Below are positions 32,989 through 46,700 of a stretch of 64,000 nucleotides of DNA, piece after piece (within the stretch, counting starts at the first letter, position 1; each line of letters begins with the position of its first letter). The position numbers and the translations under genes were made by a program. The stretch comes from Hypoxylon rubiginosum (taxonomy: Eukaryota > Ascomycota > Sordariomycetes > Xylariales > Hypoxylaceae). A model generated the notes under the pieces. The model did no database searches and was not told the DNA's origin. It saw only the letters and a program-made list of their open reading frames with translations. Where the stretch lies: contig CADCXA010000027.1 in the NCBI GenBank assembly GCA_902806565.1, positions 1,674,001 to 1,738,000 of the forward strand. The letters run 5' to 3'.

Positions 32989-35900
32989 TTACCACAACTC
33001 GCAAGTTGGCTCCTTCACAGGGCAATTGAAGCTCTCTCTGAATGCTCTCGAGTTCGCCGTGGTGCCCAACACACGCGCGAACGCTGGCGAGTGCGGGTCG
33101 GTGTAGATGTACTGGATAGCCTGCTCCTTTCGGGTCTTGCCGCACCACCAATTAGCATAAAACACGAAAAACAGCTGCTCGTGGCTGAAGAAGTCGAGTC
33201 CGGGGAGGGTCTGGTCAGGCGCCGACTCGGTTCGGCTCTTCCACGCGGCAAAGGCCGCAGAAACACCACCAGCGTCGGCGATGTTCTCTCCGAGCGTCAG
33301 CCTTCCGTTGACGTGGAGATCTTCGCCGTCGTTGCCCTGGACTGTAAAGTTGTCGTACTGGTCTACGAAGCAGCTGGCGCGCTTGTCGAATTCCTGAACC
33401 GTGTTGTTCGTCCACCAGTCCGTGAAATTCCCGTTCTCGTCGTAGTGTCTGCCCGAATTGTCAAATGCGTGGGAAAGTTCGTGTCCGGCGACTGAGGCAA
33501 AAGCGCCATAAGACACGTAACCAGGCAGGCCTAGTTCAAATACGGGAAATTGCATAATCCCTGCTGGGAAGACGATTTCATTCCCTACCGGGCTGTAGTA
33601 GGCGTTGACAATATCGGCTTGCATGCCCCATTCGCCGTGATCAACTGGTTTGCCGAGGGCTGAAAAGGTCCTGTTGATTTCCCGAGAATTGCTCGCAAGA
33701 GTGTTGTTAAAGAATGAGTCGGAAATAACCAAGCCGCTATAGTAAGCCTGCAGCGCTTCCGGGTTCGTGATATTCGGAGAGGTGGTGGGAAACCCTATCT
33801 TCTGATCGATGTTGTTGACCTTGTTCACGGCCAGCTTTTTAACAGAATCGTCCATCCAACTCAGATCATTTAGCTTCGAAATGAATTGGTGCTTGATATC
33901 CAGAATGATCTGGTCACCATACTCCTTAGCCTCGCCTGAGAAGGCCGCCTCGATATAGAATCGGCTCAGTATCCAGCCAAGGGTGCTATCAACATAGCTG
34001 ACGCATGTCTTCCATCGTTCAGGCTTTGTATCGGGCTCCTGAGAAACTATTAATGATTTGTCGCCTCACCGCAGAGAATGGCACATACCTTCCCTGATAG
34101 GATATTCGAAAAACGATTGATGGGTTGGATTTCCGTGGCCTCGACGTAAGATGAATACTCGTTGACAAGATGCCAGATCAAATAACTTTGTACGGTCGAC
34201 TTAGAAGCCTGGGATACGATTTCGGATACATTGCCCAGGAATTCCGGGAATGCCAGCAGCATGCTGTCCGCCGTGTAGTTTTCGGGGACCAGAGCCTGAA
34301 CAACAGAGTCTAAGCCAATCGCTGGCCCGATTTTGCCGACATCTGCAATCTTGACAATGTTATAATATTTCTAATCTCGTTAGTGCATTCACCAAAACTA
34401 GCACAACAAATTGAACCATTCCCTTACCGTAACATCTGATTGATCCTCAGGAGACGGGGTTACTTCCGCAATTTTTGTTTCGAGGTTGATGACGGATTGT
34501 GCTAGCTCTTCAGCCGAGGCTCTCGAAGAGTTTGTGGGGAGCAGAGTAGTGAACACTTCTCCTAGCATAGTTTTATATGCGGCAACAGTATCGTTGTCTT
34601 GGTAGTACTCTGGTGATGGTAACGAAAGTCCGGCTGGATATGCTTGTACAATGACAACATTGGGATTTTTATCATCAGCACCGGCAATAAGGTCTACGAA
34701 AGTACCAACAGCCATCTTCTCCAAGAGCAAGACGGTTTCACTGAGGGCAGCAAAGTCTGCCTCTTCAAGCGGCCCATCTTTTCCATAAGCACCCTCGGCG
34801 ACAGGGAAAGACGTGGCAACTTGGTCTATCAAGCTGACGAGAGGCGTAAGGCCTATGTTTTGGAGGGCTGTCTCATTCACGCATGAATTATACGCCTCTT
34901 GTATCATGAGAAAATTATCTTCGTCAGTAGAGGCAGCAACTTTGATGAGATTTCGAGGAGAAAACGGAGAATGCTAGAAGATTAAGATGTTAGCAAAGCC
35001 ACCATTTCGACACAATGGAAATCTCATACCTCAGAAGTTGTTGGATAGGGAGACTCTAGGATATGTCTCAATGTTGTTTGGCCGTTTTCGGACATGATAG
35101 TTCCCGTAGAATAGGAGGTCCTATCTTGTGGAATATCATGGCGACTGTTAAAGCCATCACAGACCAGACTGTCGAAATTCGTGCATGGATCGACTGTCTG
35201 ATAATTCGGCGATAAATTATCTAGCGAGTCATTGAGCTTTTATATGGTTATACTAGGGGAGCTAGATTATACTAACACAACACCTCGGAAGCTGCGTGAA
35301 TGCATTCCGGCGTTAGACATAGCGAAGAACTCATGTCTGACTTTCGTCGAGCACGTGACAGTACTATATCACACTTAGAGAACAACTTCAGGTGGATTTC
35401 AAGGGTGGGTATAGAGGTAAGCGAGGAGTTGGAGTGGCATGAAGGGGGAGAGGCCTGCGTTAAATGCAAATGCGACAACAGGCTCGCAAGTGGGGAGGAA
35501 GAAATCGCGGATGAATGCGAATCTCCTTTTCCCACTCTGCGTAACACCGCTTGAATCCTCCCAGAAGCTACCTAGTACTGACTAACGAGGCCGTGGGACG
35601 GTGGCTAGGCAAACCAAATAAACGAATAAACGAAGGCATTGAGTAGCGAGAGCTTGGATTTGGTAAGGTAGATTATGCGACCAGAGCAATGTTGCTTGCC
35701 TCGAAAGAACAAGCAGCCACAATAGCAACTCTAACAGACGACAAGCCTCAGGAAGGACGGCAGAAACGATCTTATGGGCGCACTACTCACCTCCGGATAG
35801 AATTAATATTACGACGAAAGCGAAGATGAGGAAAACGCTAGCGATGAGGGATATCCAGCGACGGCGCCTCCAGGTTTTAACTTGGTCGTTGAAGAGGACG

Positions 35901-36022
35901 AAATCTTCCCCTTCCCCTTCCCCTGAAGTCGCATCCTTTCCACTTTCGTGTACATGGTTATTACTTGCTTCTCGAAGCAATGGCGTTCGCTCGTTGCTTG
36001 GAAGTTGGATCTGGTCAGCCAT
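32989..36022 (-). CDS. M13 family metalloendopeptidase (neprilysin/ECE-like)
   Basis: Six exons on the minus strand: 36022-35791, 35336-35277, 35220-35030, 34973-34428, 34370-34089 and 34038-32989. All phases are kept and the product is 786 residues. A short cytosolic tail and basic WRRRRW precede one membrane helix (about 56-76), giving a type II membrane topology. The ectodomain starts with Cys-rich LCLTPEC and DPCTNFDSLVCDGF, the family's N-terminal disulfide pattern. The zinc site is complete: HELSH at about 623-627 and the third ligand in ENIADAGG (Glu about 688). The chain ends in the expected CxxW motif, CELW. Several N-glycosylation sequons are present. It probably trims peptides outside the cell or in the secretory lumen. 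The 454-nt first intron and the 60-nt second exon are unusual but conserve the reading of the Cys motif. Confidence 0.92.
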
Positions 36023-37138
36023 AGTTGTTTACAAATGATGACGGATTCGGGACTCGGGAGCGTCCTGTCGATTCTCGAATCCGATCACCGCAGAATGCAG
36101 CCTGATGTAACTCGGTGGAACGAGCTACCTAGGTACCGGTAGTAGCAATTTGCGCTTATGCGCCTTTACGGATGGGGAACTTCACACAAGTGGCAGTCGA
36201 TATATGAAGTGACGTTTAGACGAGCGGGTCGGTTACCGGTAAGATGCTAAGTGGAAGGAAAAGGCAAGGTGAGATCCGTGGCGGCTCATATGTATTAACC
36301 TGTTGGCGGAGCAAGCAGGGACCCCACACGCTAACCCCAAACGGTATAGCTGGTACCTAGCCCCTGAAGGTTAGCTACTTGTTTTGCAAATGAAACTACA
36401 ATCCTGATTGGTGCCGAGATACATGGGTATAGTAGCAATTAACAAACGGAAGCTTATCCTAGTATGCCCAGAAAGAGGCATTAGTGGGGCTGGAGGCTGA
36501 GGCGGGTTACCCAATAGAAGCGAAGCATTGTGCAGGTACTTAAGGTCCCCAAGATAAAAGCTCACGGCATAAATTCAGAATGGAGCTTTTCTTCGTAGCT
36601 CAGTCGCTTAGATTGCTTGCGTACAGGTATGGGGCAATAGGTTTGTTGCATGTACTACTAGGTGGCCGATACCTAAGGTAACATTGATATTTACACGCTC
36701 CCAAATCCAGAGGTCACGGACTCCGGTTCCTGCTATCTACATACCTAAGGCATATAAGTACTTTGTAGGTAAGTGAGTTCCCTAGCTAATCTACCTAAGG
36801 TAAGTCAGGAATATGTACCTAAGGTGTAAACGGTGAGGTAACAGGTATATATACTCGGGTACCTTATTACCTACCTGCTAGAGTTTTCTACAGGCGACCA
36901 TCAGCAACCCACCCACAGATTTATGAGGCTAGGCTGCCTTAGATACCCGAGCACCAACATAATCAGCGCCCAACACCTGGTGACTTGCACAGTTGGTGAT
37001 CACGACCAGATATCTCTACGCTATATCAAACTCGTGCCGCGTTACGTCTTTGACTTACCACCCACCACACTTCAGATCTGACTTTGTCAACCAAACTAAG
37101 TTTCCAAAGCAACATTTGGTTTCTCCAGCTAAACTACG
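36023..37138. other. Intergenic region rich in CCTAAGG/TACCTAGG palindromes
   Basis: No gene is supportable between the divergent starts. Palindromic words related to CCTAAGG, GGTACC and TACCTAGG occur many times between about 36126 and 36865. The 3' part should contain the promoter of the MGTHG-type gene. Confidence 0.5.
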
Positions 37139-38870
37139 ATGGGTACCCACGGTCTCAAGATCGTCCGTTTCCGCAAGCGCTATTATGTTTATTGGAATCG
37201 ACTTGATAGCCACTTCGAGGGATTCGGTGCGGAGATCGTTGCTAGTATCCCCGAGGATCCCGAGGAGTATCAGTAAGCTATCTAATCAGAAATTTCGAGT
37301 TTCGATATGCTAATGATTCTTAGAATGGCTTCAGTCCATGCGGGAGTCATATGCTGCTACGGAACGTGCCCTTGAGGAGCATGTCTATGAGATCCGTGAC
37401 GGATCCGAACCAGACTGTTCGTTATTCCGCCAGTTTGAAGAGCTTCCGTCCGAGTTACCGCACCCCACCGGTGATCCGTTCGTCCGGTACATATACATCA
37501 TAAACCTCGATAAGGAGGTCCTCACGATGAATCATGGTATTCACTGGAAGCTAAGCAATATTCCACGAAAGGACAATCTCTGGATCAAAGCTATCGCAGA
37601 TAGCATCTTTTCAGGCAAGCCTACCATCTCTCCAGACATCTGCCCTGAAGAGCACATGGCCTCCTTAGATTTGGAGATCACGAGGCACCCAATTGTCGAC
37701 TACGGTTTCCATATCGTAACCCCGAAGAACAACATTGAAGGTGAAAGAGCAGCATTTCTCACACGTATGTTAACAGTAGCTGTCCAAACATACAGGAGTT
37801 ATATCGTTCAGTTTGGGAGAGAGTGGAGTCCAGACTCGTTCCCTTTTCGCGAGCTAATTTTCGCCTTCCTCTCCATTGCTTCCGGCCAAGTTGATTTCCT
37901 TCCCAACCCTTGGTCAGCAACTTGCTTCAACGGGACGCCCGGCTGGCTTGGCGAGCAGTGGGTCGGTGATAGGGCTCCTCTGCTGGAGTTTGGCTCCATG
38001 GCTCATCGACCGGGCGATCCGCCGGGGGCGTCGCCGACAGAGACGATATACTGGTTCGAGGGCGTGCTTGTCAGCCTAACGCTAGAGCCTTGTGGCAGGG
38101 ATATCTCGAAAGCCGTCAACTGGGGCATTGAGCAGGGGTGCACTAACTTCCAGGTAGTCTGCATATCGCTCTTCGAGGTGATGCTTGCTGAAGTGTCCTT
38201 TAAAGACGACGAACCTCATATCAAGCTGACCGATTCTGTCTTTCTCTCGCCCCTAAGACCGGACTACTGCATGAGCACACACCCACGCGAGCGACCAGTG
38301 TGTAAAAACGGCATGCAACGCCTTCGATCTGGTGAATGCATCCTGAACGGCCACTGCAATTCTACCCCCAATCGATTTCGCCACTATTTCCCTGGCTTCG
38401 CAGCACTTGTCAGCTTCTTCGACATTGCCGCAAGTCGTAGGGTAGCGACTAAGTCAAAAGGACCCTTCCCGCCGGAATTGTACAGCCGAGTTCTAGACTT
38501 CGTCGACTATGAGACGTGGAAGACCTGCCTGCTGGTGTCGCGCGAATTTCGCTCTAGCTGCCTTCTGAAGTACAGAATTGACGATCAGAGAAGAATCATC
38601 GGGAGCCCTTACGTAGGAGAAATCACACGGCACGGCACGGTACACCGGCTATTCTTCGACATTGAGGACATGAAGACGGGAGATATTCTTCCAATGCAAG
38701 CGAAAGATCGCCTCAGCCGCTACACTACTCTTGCGAATTCCTGGATGCCTATCATTGGCAACGACCATAAGGCTATCATAACAACTGTGGGCCTCGAGTG
38801 TAACCAGGTGGAAACCACAGACGGACACGTGAAACTACGCGTGGAAGACGATGATTTGACCACTAAATGA
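37139..38870 (+). CDS. MGTHG-type fungal protein with F-box-like segment; exon junction out of frame
   Basis: The first exon (ATG at 37139, up to about 37272) encodes an N-terminal block of the MGTHG type, ending SIPEDPEEYQ. The second runs from 37324, in frame with WLQSMRESYAATERALEE, to 38870 (the long frame from 37338 alone gives 510 residues). The two parts read as one continuous family sequence, but the only good donor (GTAAGC at 37273) and acceptor (TTCTTAG) leave the phases one base out. A phase-compatible donor at about 37237 would delete conserved residues. A real one-base indel, an assembly error, or translation from 37338 are all possible. Near residue 380-410 of the long exon, FPPELYSRVLDFVDYETWKTCLLVSREFR resembles an F-box. 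Function unknown. Confidence 0.6.
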
Positions 38871-41800
38871 AACCCTTGTCAACGAAGGATTCGACACGGA
38901 ATGTCTTTAGGAGAAAAAAAGGGCGTTGATACTCTTGAGGAACCATCATACCAGGTACCTAACTACCTGGTAGGGAGGTTATGGTCGTTACGCCCACACT
39001 AGGAGGCTATATTCATAAATTGGTGCCGAGGAGGGCCCCTAGGAAGAAAGTGAAATATTCATTTAGTTCTACGCCAACGCCAGAAGAGTTCTCACCTGGC
39101 AGAAGAGGAAAGGTAGCTTTAGTGGAATGATAAAATCCGAGGGGTAGCGATGAGAAAACATAATGAGAAATATTACTCCCTGGGCAGCCTATAGCATCAT
39201 CGCTTTATCTAAGACCCTTGGTGAAGTGTTGGAAGTAAGTCTCGTGTTCACCTTGTGACACAAAATAACTTGCTGGTTGAGTTGCTAGACAGAGTAATCA
39301 AATCTAACGAGGTTGTGTTATAATGCTCTTGGAAATATCTGAGAACTTGACCTAAAAAGCTTGACTAGTACACATCTATATTCTGACAACCTATCTTTCT
39401 AAGCCTATGTACTGGGTAGATATACACGAGTCACGAGTTCGTAGTATAAATGTGCCTCGGATCTGCTACCATTACTCTATCAGAATGTATTTCTATTCGA
39501 TGCTAGAACTGAAACCTCGCCAATGATGGAATTTTCACTCATGCTACGCTCACGACATATTCTTTAATTAGTATGAAGATGAAATCACATTGCATTTCGT
39601 CTAGGGGATATTGCCTAGGTAGTTGACCTGTATATATCCGACTCTTTATCAATATGCGTACCTACGTAACATACCCAGGTACGCTTCCATCTTCGTCTCT
39701 GGGATCTCAGTTAATATCTTTTGGGACACACTACCTATACGTAACTAGGTAGACATCAAACAGCACATCCCGGCATATCTACCGTCCGTAGGTAGACACT
39801 GAAAGAACGCCATATAGCCATCTGACCAATATCCCATGATATCGAGGTGGCCCTGTTCGAAAAGCCCCTGAGCTACGATCAACATCGCAACTGACCAACT
39901 GGTGCAGAATCCGTGCGGGCGTGGGCGGCGATCGAGCTTCGCGCATCATGTTCTATGTACTCCCCGAGTTGTAAGAGTGACGATTGAGTCCGCTGGCAGA
40001 TGCCGATTTCTAAGCTCTCATCTTTTATACATGTCTTAGAAAAACTGCGCACCACATAATAACCTACGAGCTGGAGCTTGACTGGAGCTCAGCCGCACCT
40101 CCAACAAGCCACTCGACGTCAATGGTCTCATGCCGTGCGACGTTGGAGGGGACGGATTCCCGTCTCCGCATATATATATACGCTATGGTTCAGCCAAACT
40201 CCGAAGGCCGACTACGGAGCGGGAGGTGGTGGGAACGAATGAAGTGCTCGCGCGCTCATATCTCCACCCGCCTACCGTTCTACCTGTAGTGGGGACCGAG
40301 AATGGCTAGCGGTAGTTGTCGTCCCAGGCTCACTGTTGACGCTGCCCCCGACACGCCGCGTGACAGGCTACGAAGTCTCATGGCGCGACTTGCCTTTGTG
40401 GGCGAACGACATCGACGGCGGCTTCGTAGTGACAGCCCTAAACGCATCTCCTAGCCTGTTGAGGTATTGGCCGTAAAAGAAAGGCCCTACTCTAGCAATT
40501 TTCGTGGGCGCATAGCTGGATAACGACATGATTCAGGCGCCGGTGTCCCTGTGGTTGAAATGCAGGAGCAGATTTGCTGTGGGCCTTTGAGCAGATACTA
40601 TTTTCGGAAAAAAGGGGCTAGGCCGGGAAGTTTTCCGCGAAGGTGTAGGTAGTGTGTGCATCCTTATAGGGGTTAACCTTGCCGGTTTAAGATAAGGCTG
40701 CGCGTACATAGGTACGGTTAGTGAAGTTGGTTGTCATCTATTCGATCAAGGAACGAGATACCTAAACATATCTTCTAACGTGAAGCTAAACACAAGGATA
40801 ATTAGTAATACAAGACGCTGTCTCATCCTAGCTACGGTCATGAATGGGCTATTTCTGAATAACAAGAAATATCGTTACCTATTAGGTACCTAGGTACGCA
40901 TCGTAGTTCTTTAGTCTAACCGCCACGTTAATCCCGGCGTTGATTATGTGTGTATGTGACTCTGAGCTGATACGATCTGCCATCATGTGCCGTATAGGTA
41001 GTAGTATGAGGCCTTAAATATTCATACACACCTAATATACCTAGACCTTATATATCTACGGGTATATAGTATAACCATTGCTTTGGTCTTAACACCCAAA
41101 ACAGAAAAAGGGGGGATTCCTATTAATTTCCGTCGAGGAATATCTGTTTGTATACGAACTTAGGTCCCATGCGAGTGGATGAGCAGTTGCAGCAAAGTGA
41201 GCCTCCAAAATTATCAATTATCACGGCCTTTCTATTGGTCGTAAATGGGAGCGGTTCGGTTCACAGCATCAATGATAGGTTAAAATGTTACATGCGGTGC
41301 CACACAAACTGATACACCCTTCGTCATTGTGAAACATTTTACTATAGGCTGTCGCTTTACACTGTGGAAGTGTAAGCTGTATACAAAGGATGCGAGATAT
41401 GAAATGAAACAATTATGAGTTTGAAAAATAGATAAAAAAGCCGAATTAAATCTTGGGGGTATTCTAGTATATACCTAATCCATTTAGATCGTGTCCAATT
41501 TAACCTCCATAAAAAAGTATTATTTTCAAGTCTTGCTTACATGTACCTACCTAGGCAGGTAGTTCTAGTGCTGCCATCCCTTTATTAGTAAATTAGTAAC
41601 CTTCGCTATCACATAATGAATGTACTTCGTAGATCCCTAGGATTGTAAAAACGTGAAGCTATGTAGATCACCAAGTCGACTTGCTTTGAATATAGTGCTT
41701 GGAACAGCTGGAGATATTTCCACTGGTTACACCGGACGTTCTAATCCGACCACAAGCAGCCGAGTAACAAATAATATATATCCAATGCGGGTGAGATGAC

Positions 41801-43771
41801 GTACACAATGCAATGACGCACTTGGCTCGTGCTTTCCGGAGGACCTGCATTGCATCGACCTGGAGAAAAAGGGTTCCCTCAGATCCTTTCAATTTTTTAG
41901 GTACGTTACGTAGGGGATAGCTGAATAGGTACCTACCTTATATATATGTATGTATATGTAAGTTAAGTCAGCTATTAATAACTTGAAGTTGTAACTACAG
42001 ACATTTAGACATTCTTGGACCTGTCTTTTCTCTTTTCACTTAGCCTTGAAATAAGGTACCTAGGTATATATACCTTATATACTACGTCTCACGGACCTAC
42101 GTATCAATGTGTCTGCCTGCGAGCCCTTTACAGTATGAAAAAGTTGTCGGGTCGATGAGGAACGGCATCGGGAAGATCGTGGAAGTATTCGTCCGGTCAA
42201 GAATCGTGAAGCACTCCAAACCCCCACCCCCTATCTACGTTTATATACCTAATGTACCTACCTACCTACTCATTTGCTTGACCGCTCTTGTTACTGAGCA
42301 TGGTCGGCTTTTGATGACACAATCTTGCGTCGATAAGCCGGATGTCAGATCAACGTCGGTGGCATTTATGATTTCCCATGATGAAAAGATACCGTCACGA
42401 GACTTCAGACTCTGTCCTACGGTACTCGTCCCACGCCAGGCAATATATAAATAGTCCCCGTTGCCGCCACATCTTGTCGTATCGATTCACACGGCGCCGC
42501 TTGGCAGCTCACGCATTGGTGACAAGGCGAGGTCACATGAGAAAAAGGGAGAGCTGGCTTATTGCTTTTTGTTTTTTTTTGTTTGCCCAGCTGAGGTGGA
42601 AGTGGGTGTCATTGTCAAGTGGTTAAAACGGAAATGGTGCTCCTCTTGAGCGCTCCGGGGCTCAGGGCTGTAAATGAAGAATTGAAGATCAGTGCATGCG
42701 AGAATTGGAAGAATTGGCCCGCATCGGCTGGGCGGGGAAACAGATTACCACTGTCCTGCACAGTAACCCTGTAGGAGAGACGGGGAGTTTACTTTTGGCA
42801 TCTTGATTGGATCAAGCGTTGCTTTAAGAGATGTAATAGTTGCAATGATCAACGTGGGTACCCACGGGTTGCCATGTCCTGCCATGTCCTGCCATATGTC
42901 CTCCCATAATATGTCCTGCCAGTCCTGCCGGTCTCCAGTTCCCTGCTGCCCTGCCTGCCCTGCTGCCCTGCTGCTGCCCTGCTATCTTAGTGCCTACCTA
43001 ACCTGCCTACCTCCAACCTGGTACCCTAAACAAGTCCCCTACCAACTTGCCAGATCCATCCTTGCCCTGCCTTTTGATATTTTTTTCTTCCTTTTTTAGC
43101 GTACCGGTACCCGCTATTCGAATGTACCGATGCAACTTTCGTGTTCGCTATCCATTCTCTCCCTTCCGCCTGACATTTCTTGTCAGTTTAGCCAGTTGTA
43201 ATGATGATCGTGATTTTTCCTTTCTCTTCCTGACTGGATGCTAATAATCTCTTCTCGAAATTCACACGTACCTATTGGGATAACGGTCCCAAGTCATTGC
43301 TGCTACCCCCCCGGATAACGCTTACTTACATAACATATAATAAGACCTAGCGCCCTGGGCAGTCCACCAGTCTGCCAGTTTACACGCTACACGCTACGGA
43401 TGTACCCGAGTCGCAAATAGACCGTAGCGGTAACGATTTGAGGCACTGTCTGACGTAGGTAGTCGACCCCAGCGACCGCTAAGTAGCGACGAGCCTTGCA
43501 ATCGACCACAAGGCGATGCCACTTACCGGTTTTGAACTGTCCTAGCCGAAAAAGAATCACACATCCTGATTCCTCGATTGCTCATTGCCCACCCCGACCA
43601 AGACGACCCTCCAAAAAACCACCTGATTCTCGGGTCTCCTTACCCTAATACTGTCTAATCTCCCCTAGCGACGAAGCCCTTTCGATCTGACCGAATGCGA
43701 ATGCCGAGATCACGAGTCCGTAGTAGATTCCGTCCCCGTTACTGCCGCATGGGGGCGTCGTGAATTGAGGA
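38871..43771. other. 4.9-kb AT-rich region nearly free of open frames
   Basis: From 38870 to about 41668 no open frame of 60 codons with a start codon occurs on either strand. Stops are dense and TA-rich words such as TATATATA and TACCTAGGTA are frequent, as in old, mutated or RIP-affected DNA. A GC-richer island at about 39880-40640 holds a coding-like stretch. Around 42867-42990 the words CCTGCCATGT and CCCTGCTG repeat. The last few hundred bases should be the promoter of the histidine kinase gene. Confidence 0.5.
40243..40476 (+). pseudogene. Isolated coding-like fragment in AT-rich desert
   Basis: A stop-to-stop frame of 77 codons, with no ATG, ends in TAA at 40474. Its translation has a natural-looking composition (for example TGYEVSWRDLPLWANDIDGG then FVVTALNASPSLLRYWP). 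It sits in a local GC-rich island amid AT-rich DNA, as expected for a surviving gene scrap. No family was recognised and chance cannot be ruled out. Confidence 0.2.
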
Positions 43772-46700
43772 ATGCCGTCTCATCATCACGGCCTGGACTC
43801 ACACTCAGACTTGGACCATCCACGTAACTTCAACATACTGAACATACTGCCACCCTATCCTTCCCTCGGCAATGACACAGATAACCATAGCATCCAACCA
43901 TTGAATATCGAGAGACGGAATAGTTCTCCCAGGACTAGTTTCTCGAGAGATACTTCCGATTCCATGCGATTTTCGCCGGGTCAGATTGTAGGGCCGACGA
44001 ATTCTGATGCACCTTCGCTGATTCTTGCACCCTCAAGCGTAGACCACGTCAACTTGCGAGGCGGTGGGCTAGAAGCCGTCGATGTAGGAAGAGCCACGTC
44101 CGCCACTAGAGATGTGCAATTGGAAAGGGATGATCCACGGCGAGGAACAAAAGGAGCTGGCTCAGGAGCAAGGAGAAAAGCCAAGGAAGTTAGCATCGCG
44201 GAAACTTCGCCGGAGATTATAGACAACAAACGGTCCATTACCGAGTACCGAGCGCGGCTTGCGAGGGAGATGGAACGTCGAGAACAAGCGGCTCGAACCT
44301 CGCCGTCGCCTTCGAGGAATGTATCGGAGAAGACGCGTATCTCGCCTATCAAGGAGGAGTCTAGCGCGACACCCTCACCAACAACCTCATCCGAACTCCC
44401 AACCGCATCGACCGAATCTAACAGGACTGTCCGCGGTGGTATGACCCCCAACTTTACGGCTAGGACGCCGTCATACCCTTTTCCACGTATGGGCACGCCT
44501 AACTTCGCGTCGTCCTATCTACAAAATGTTCTTAATCAACAGCCCCAGAGCGGAGCTGTCACCGCCGCCGGCGCGCAATTTGGTAGCTTCGTTCTGCAGG
44601 ACCAACTTAGATCTGACCCGTCATCCCCAGCTTCGGCCATGACGTTCCTCCCTACCGGAGTTACCGCCAAGGAGCCGAATCTCGACTTCCCTACCCCGAA
44701 TCTCTACGATCTAACGTTGATGCTCTCGTCCGAACCCGGCTTGGATGCGTGGTGGAGCAGCGTTGTCCAAATCATGACTGGATATTATAAAGCCGAAAGG
44801 GTAACTCTTTCGGTGCCAGCTGACGCAACAGATATTGAAAATGTACCCTGGGGCCAAAAAGCCACTTATAACGCATTAGAGGAAGATGAGTTAAGCATGG
44901 GATATATTGGAAAGGAAAACAATCTCGTTGCGACGAGCGTCGGCGACCAGTCCGAATCCGCAACCAATTCCGTGAGGCCTCAGAGAAGCGATATGCCTAC
45001 GCGGCCAGTGATCCAGAACCGCCATTCTTTCACTGCTTACGAAACCAAAAAGGAAGCCGACGTGGGCGATGGGGCCGGCCCTAGTTCCCGACGGCCGGTT
45101 TTGATTCCAAGGAGCAAAAGCTATTATCCTGACACCGACCGACCGATTTCACCCCACCCGGCGTTGAACAGACAGGCACTTGAAGAGCACGATGCCATTG
45201 AAGAACAACAGCCCGTTCCAACCTGGGAGGCGACGTTGCAGCCACAAAGGGAGATTAAAGGTCGTCTCCTTCCAATGTTACAAGCCCTCGACTTTGAAGC
45301 GGACCCGCTGATTGACCACAATGGGATCTCTCGCGTCATCGAGCGAGGCAGAGTGATCGCTCTAACTCGTTCATACCCGTATCTCGACCCGAACTCTGAG
45401 GAGAAACAGCAGCAGCCCAAGGGCAGCAAGCCTTCCCAGTCGGAAGAGTCGAAGAAATTAACAAGAAAACCCATTAGAACTGAATCCCAGACGAAGCTAT
45501 CCTCACTGCTAGCGAATGCGAGTGCACCTCGATCTTTAAACCGAGGCATGAAATCATTGCCAGCAGACAAAAAGATTCCTAGTTTATTCTCTAGTATAGA
45601 TGATAACCCACCACGACCCCCTACTCCTAAATACGAAGAGTATGAACAAGCGCCGCCTTCGCCATGGTCGCAATCTCCAGCGCCCTCACCCGCCGTTCGA
45701 GCTGATCCTTCAGAAAACCCCTTCTTTACAGACGCCATGGTGGACGAGGAATCCTTTAACCCTGGCCCGAGTCCGCAGGACTACACATCGACGCAACCCC
45801 CGGAGACCATTGGAGTCGATAACTCCTGGACTGTTCTTCATGTACCACTGAATCATATACTTCTATCAAAACCTGCCCCAAAATTCAGGTTGGATCCCTC
45901 TGCGCTAGAACAGAAGGCCTCTCAGCGTAGCCATGTGGAGTCGGGTGTAAGTCCTACAATGTTACATGACCGCGAATCTTCCGAGGAATTAGCCAAGAAG
46001 AACAAACATTTGCCGATTGCAATATTGTCGATCCTAACCCCTATCATACCATATCCCTCCAACCTGCGCCACTCCCTCGAGCATCTAGCGCCCCATTTAG
46101 CTGCGAGTTTTTCACTTTGTCGACACTATTCGACTTTGGAGACAGAAGTGATGGGTCTTCATCGGAAAAGACCGTCTACTAGTGGCTTCGGTGCTATCGG
46201 CCTTGATGGACGGCCGGTGGCAGACCCTGTCATGTTCGCTCATCTTAATTCGCCGCCGCCCGAGGACAACTCTCAGCGCTCGGTTACTGGGAGTATGACC
46301 AGTCCTAGCGAATATTCAGGCCCATCCAGAAGTATAAATGTATCGCCCAGTGGGACACCACTTTGGGACCCTGGCTCTTTTGGATTAGTCGTGGAGAGAC
46401 GGACCACCGGTACAAGCCCTGGCCAGCCGGGAGGTGACAGCTATTTTAGCTCCATCCCCCGGACGCCCGGCGTCACTGCGGATGTACCGACTCCAGGGAC
46501 ATTAAACCAACGAGCGTCGAGAGCGGGCAGGGAAAGCAGTCCTGCCGTTAACAGGCAGCCGAGACGGTCGGGAAGTCTTCTACAACATCAGCAAGACATG
46601 AGTCCAACCGTGAAGGAATCCGAAGGCTCAGATGTTGTCCGCACCGCCGGCGTTTTTGATGAAACAACCACCAGCCAGACTTCAAAGGAACGACCTACAT

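Noticed and set aside
36595..36625. tRNA-like string TCGTAGCTCAGTCGCTTAGA
   Set aside because: It resembles a tRNA D-arm, but no acceptor stem, anticodon arm or TTCGA loop follows at the right spacing.
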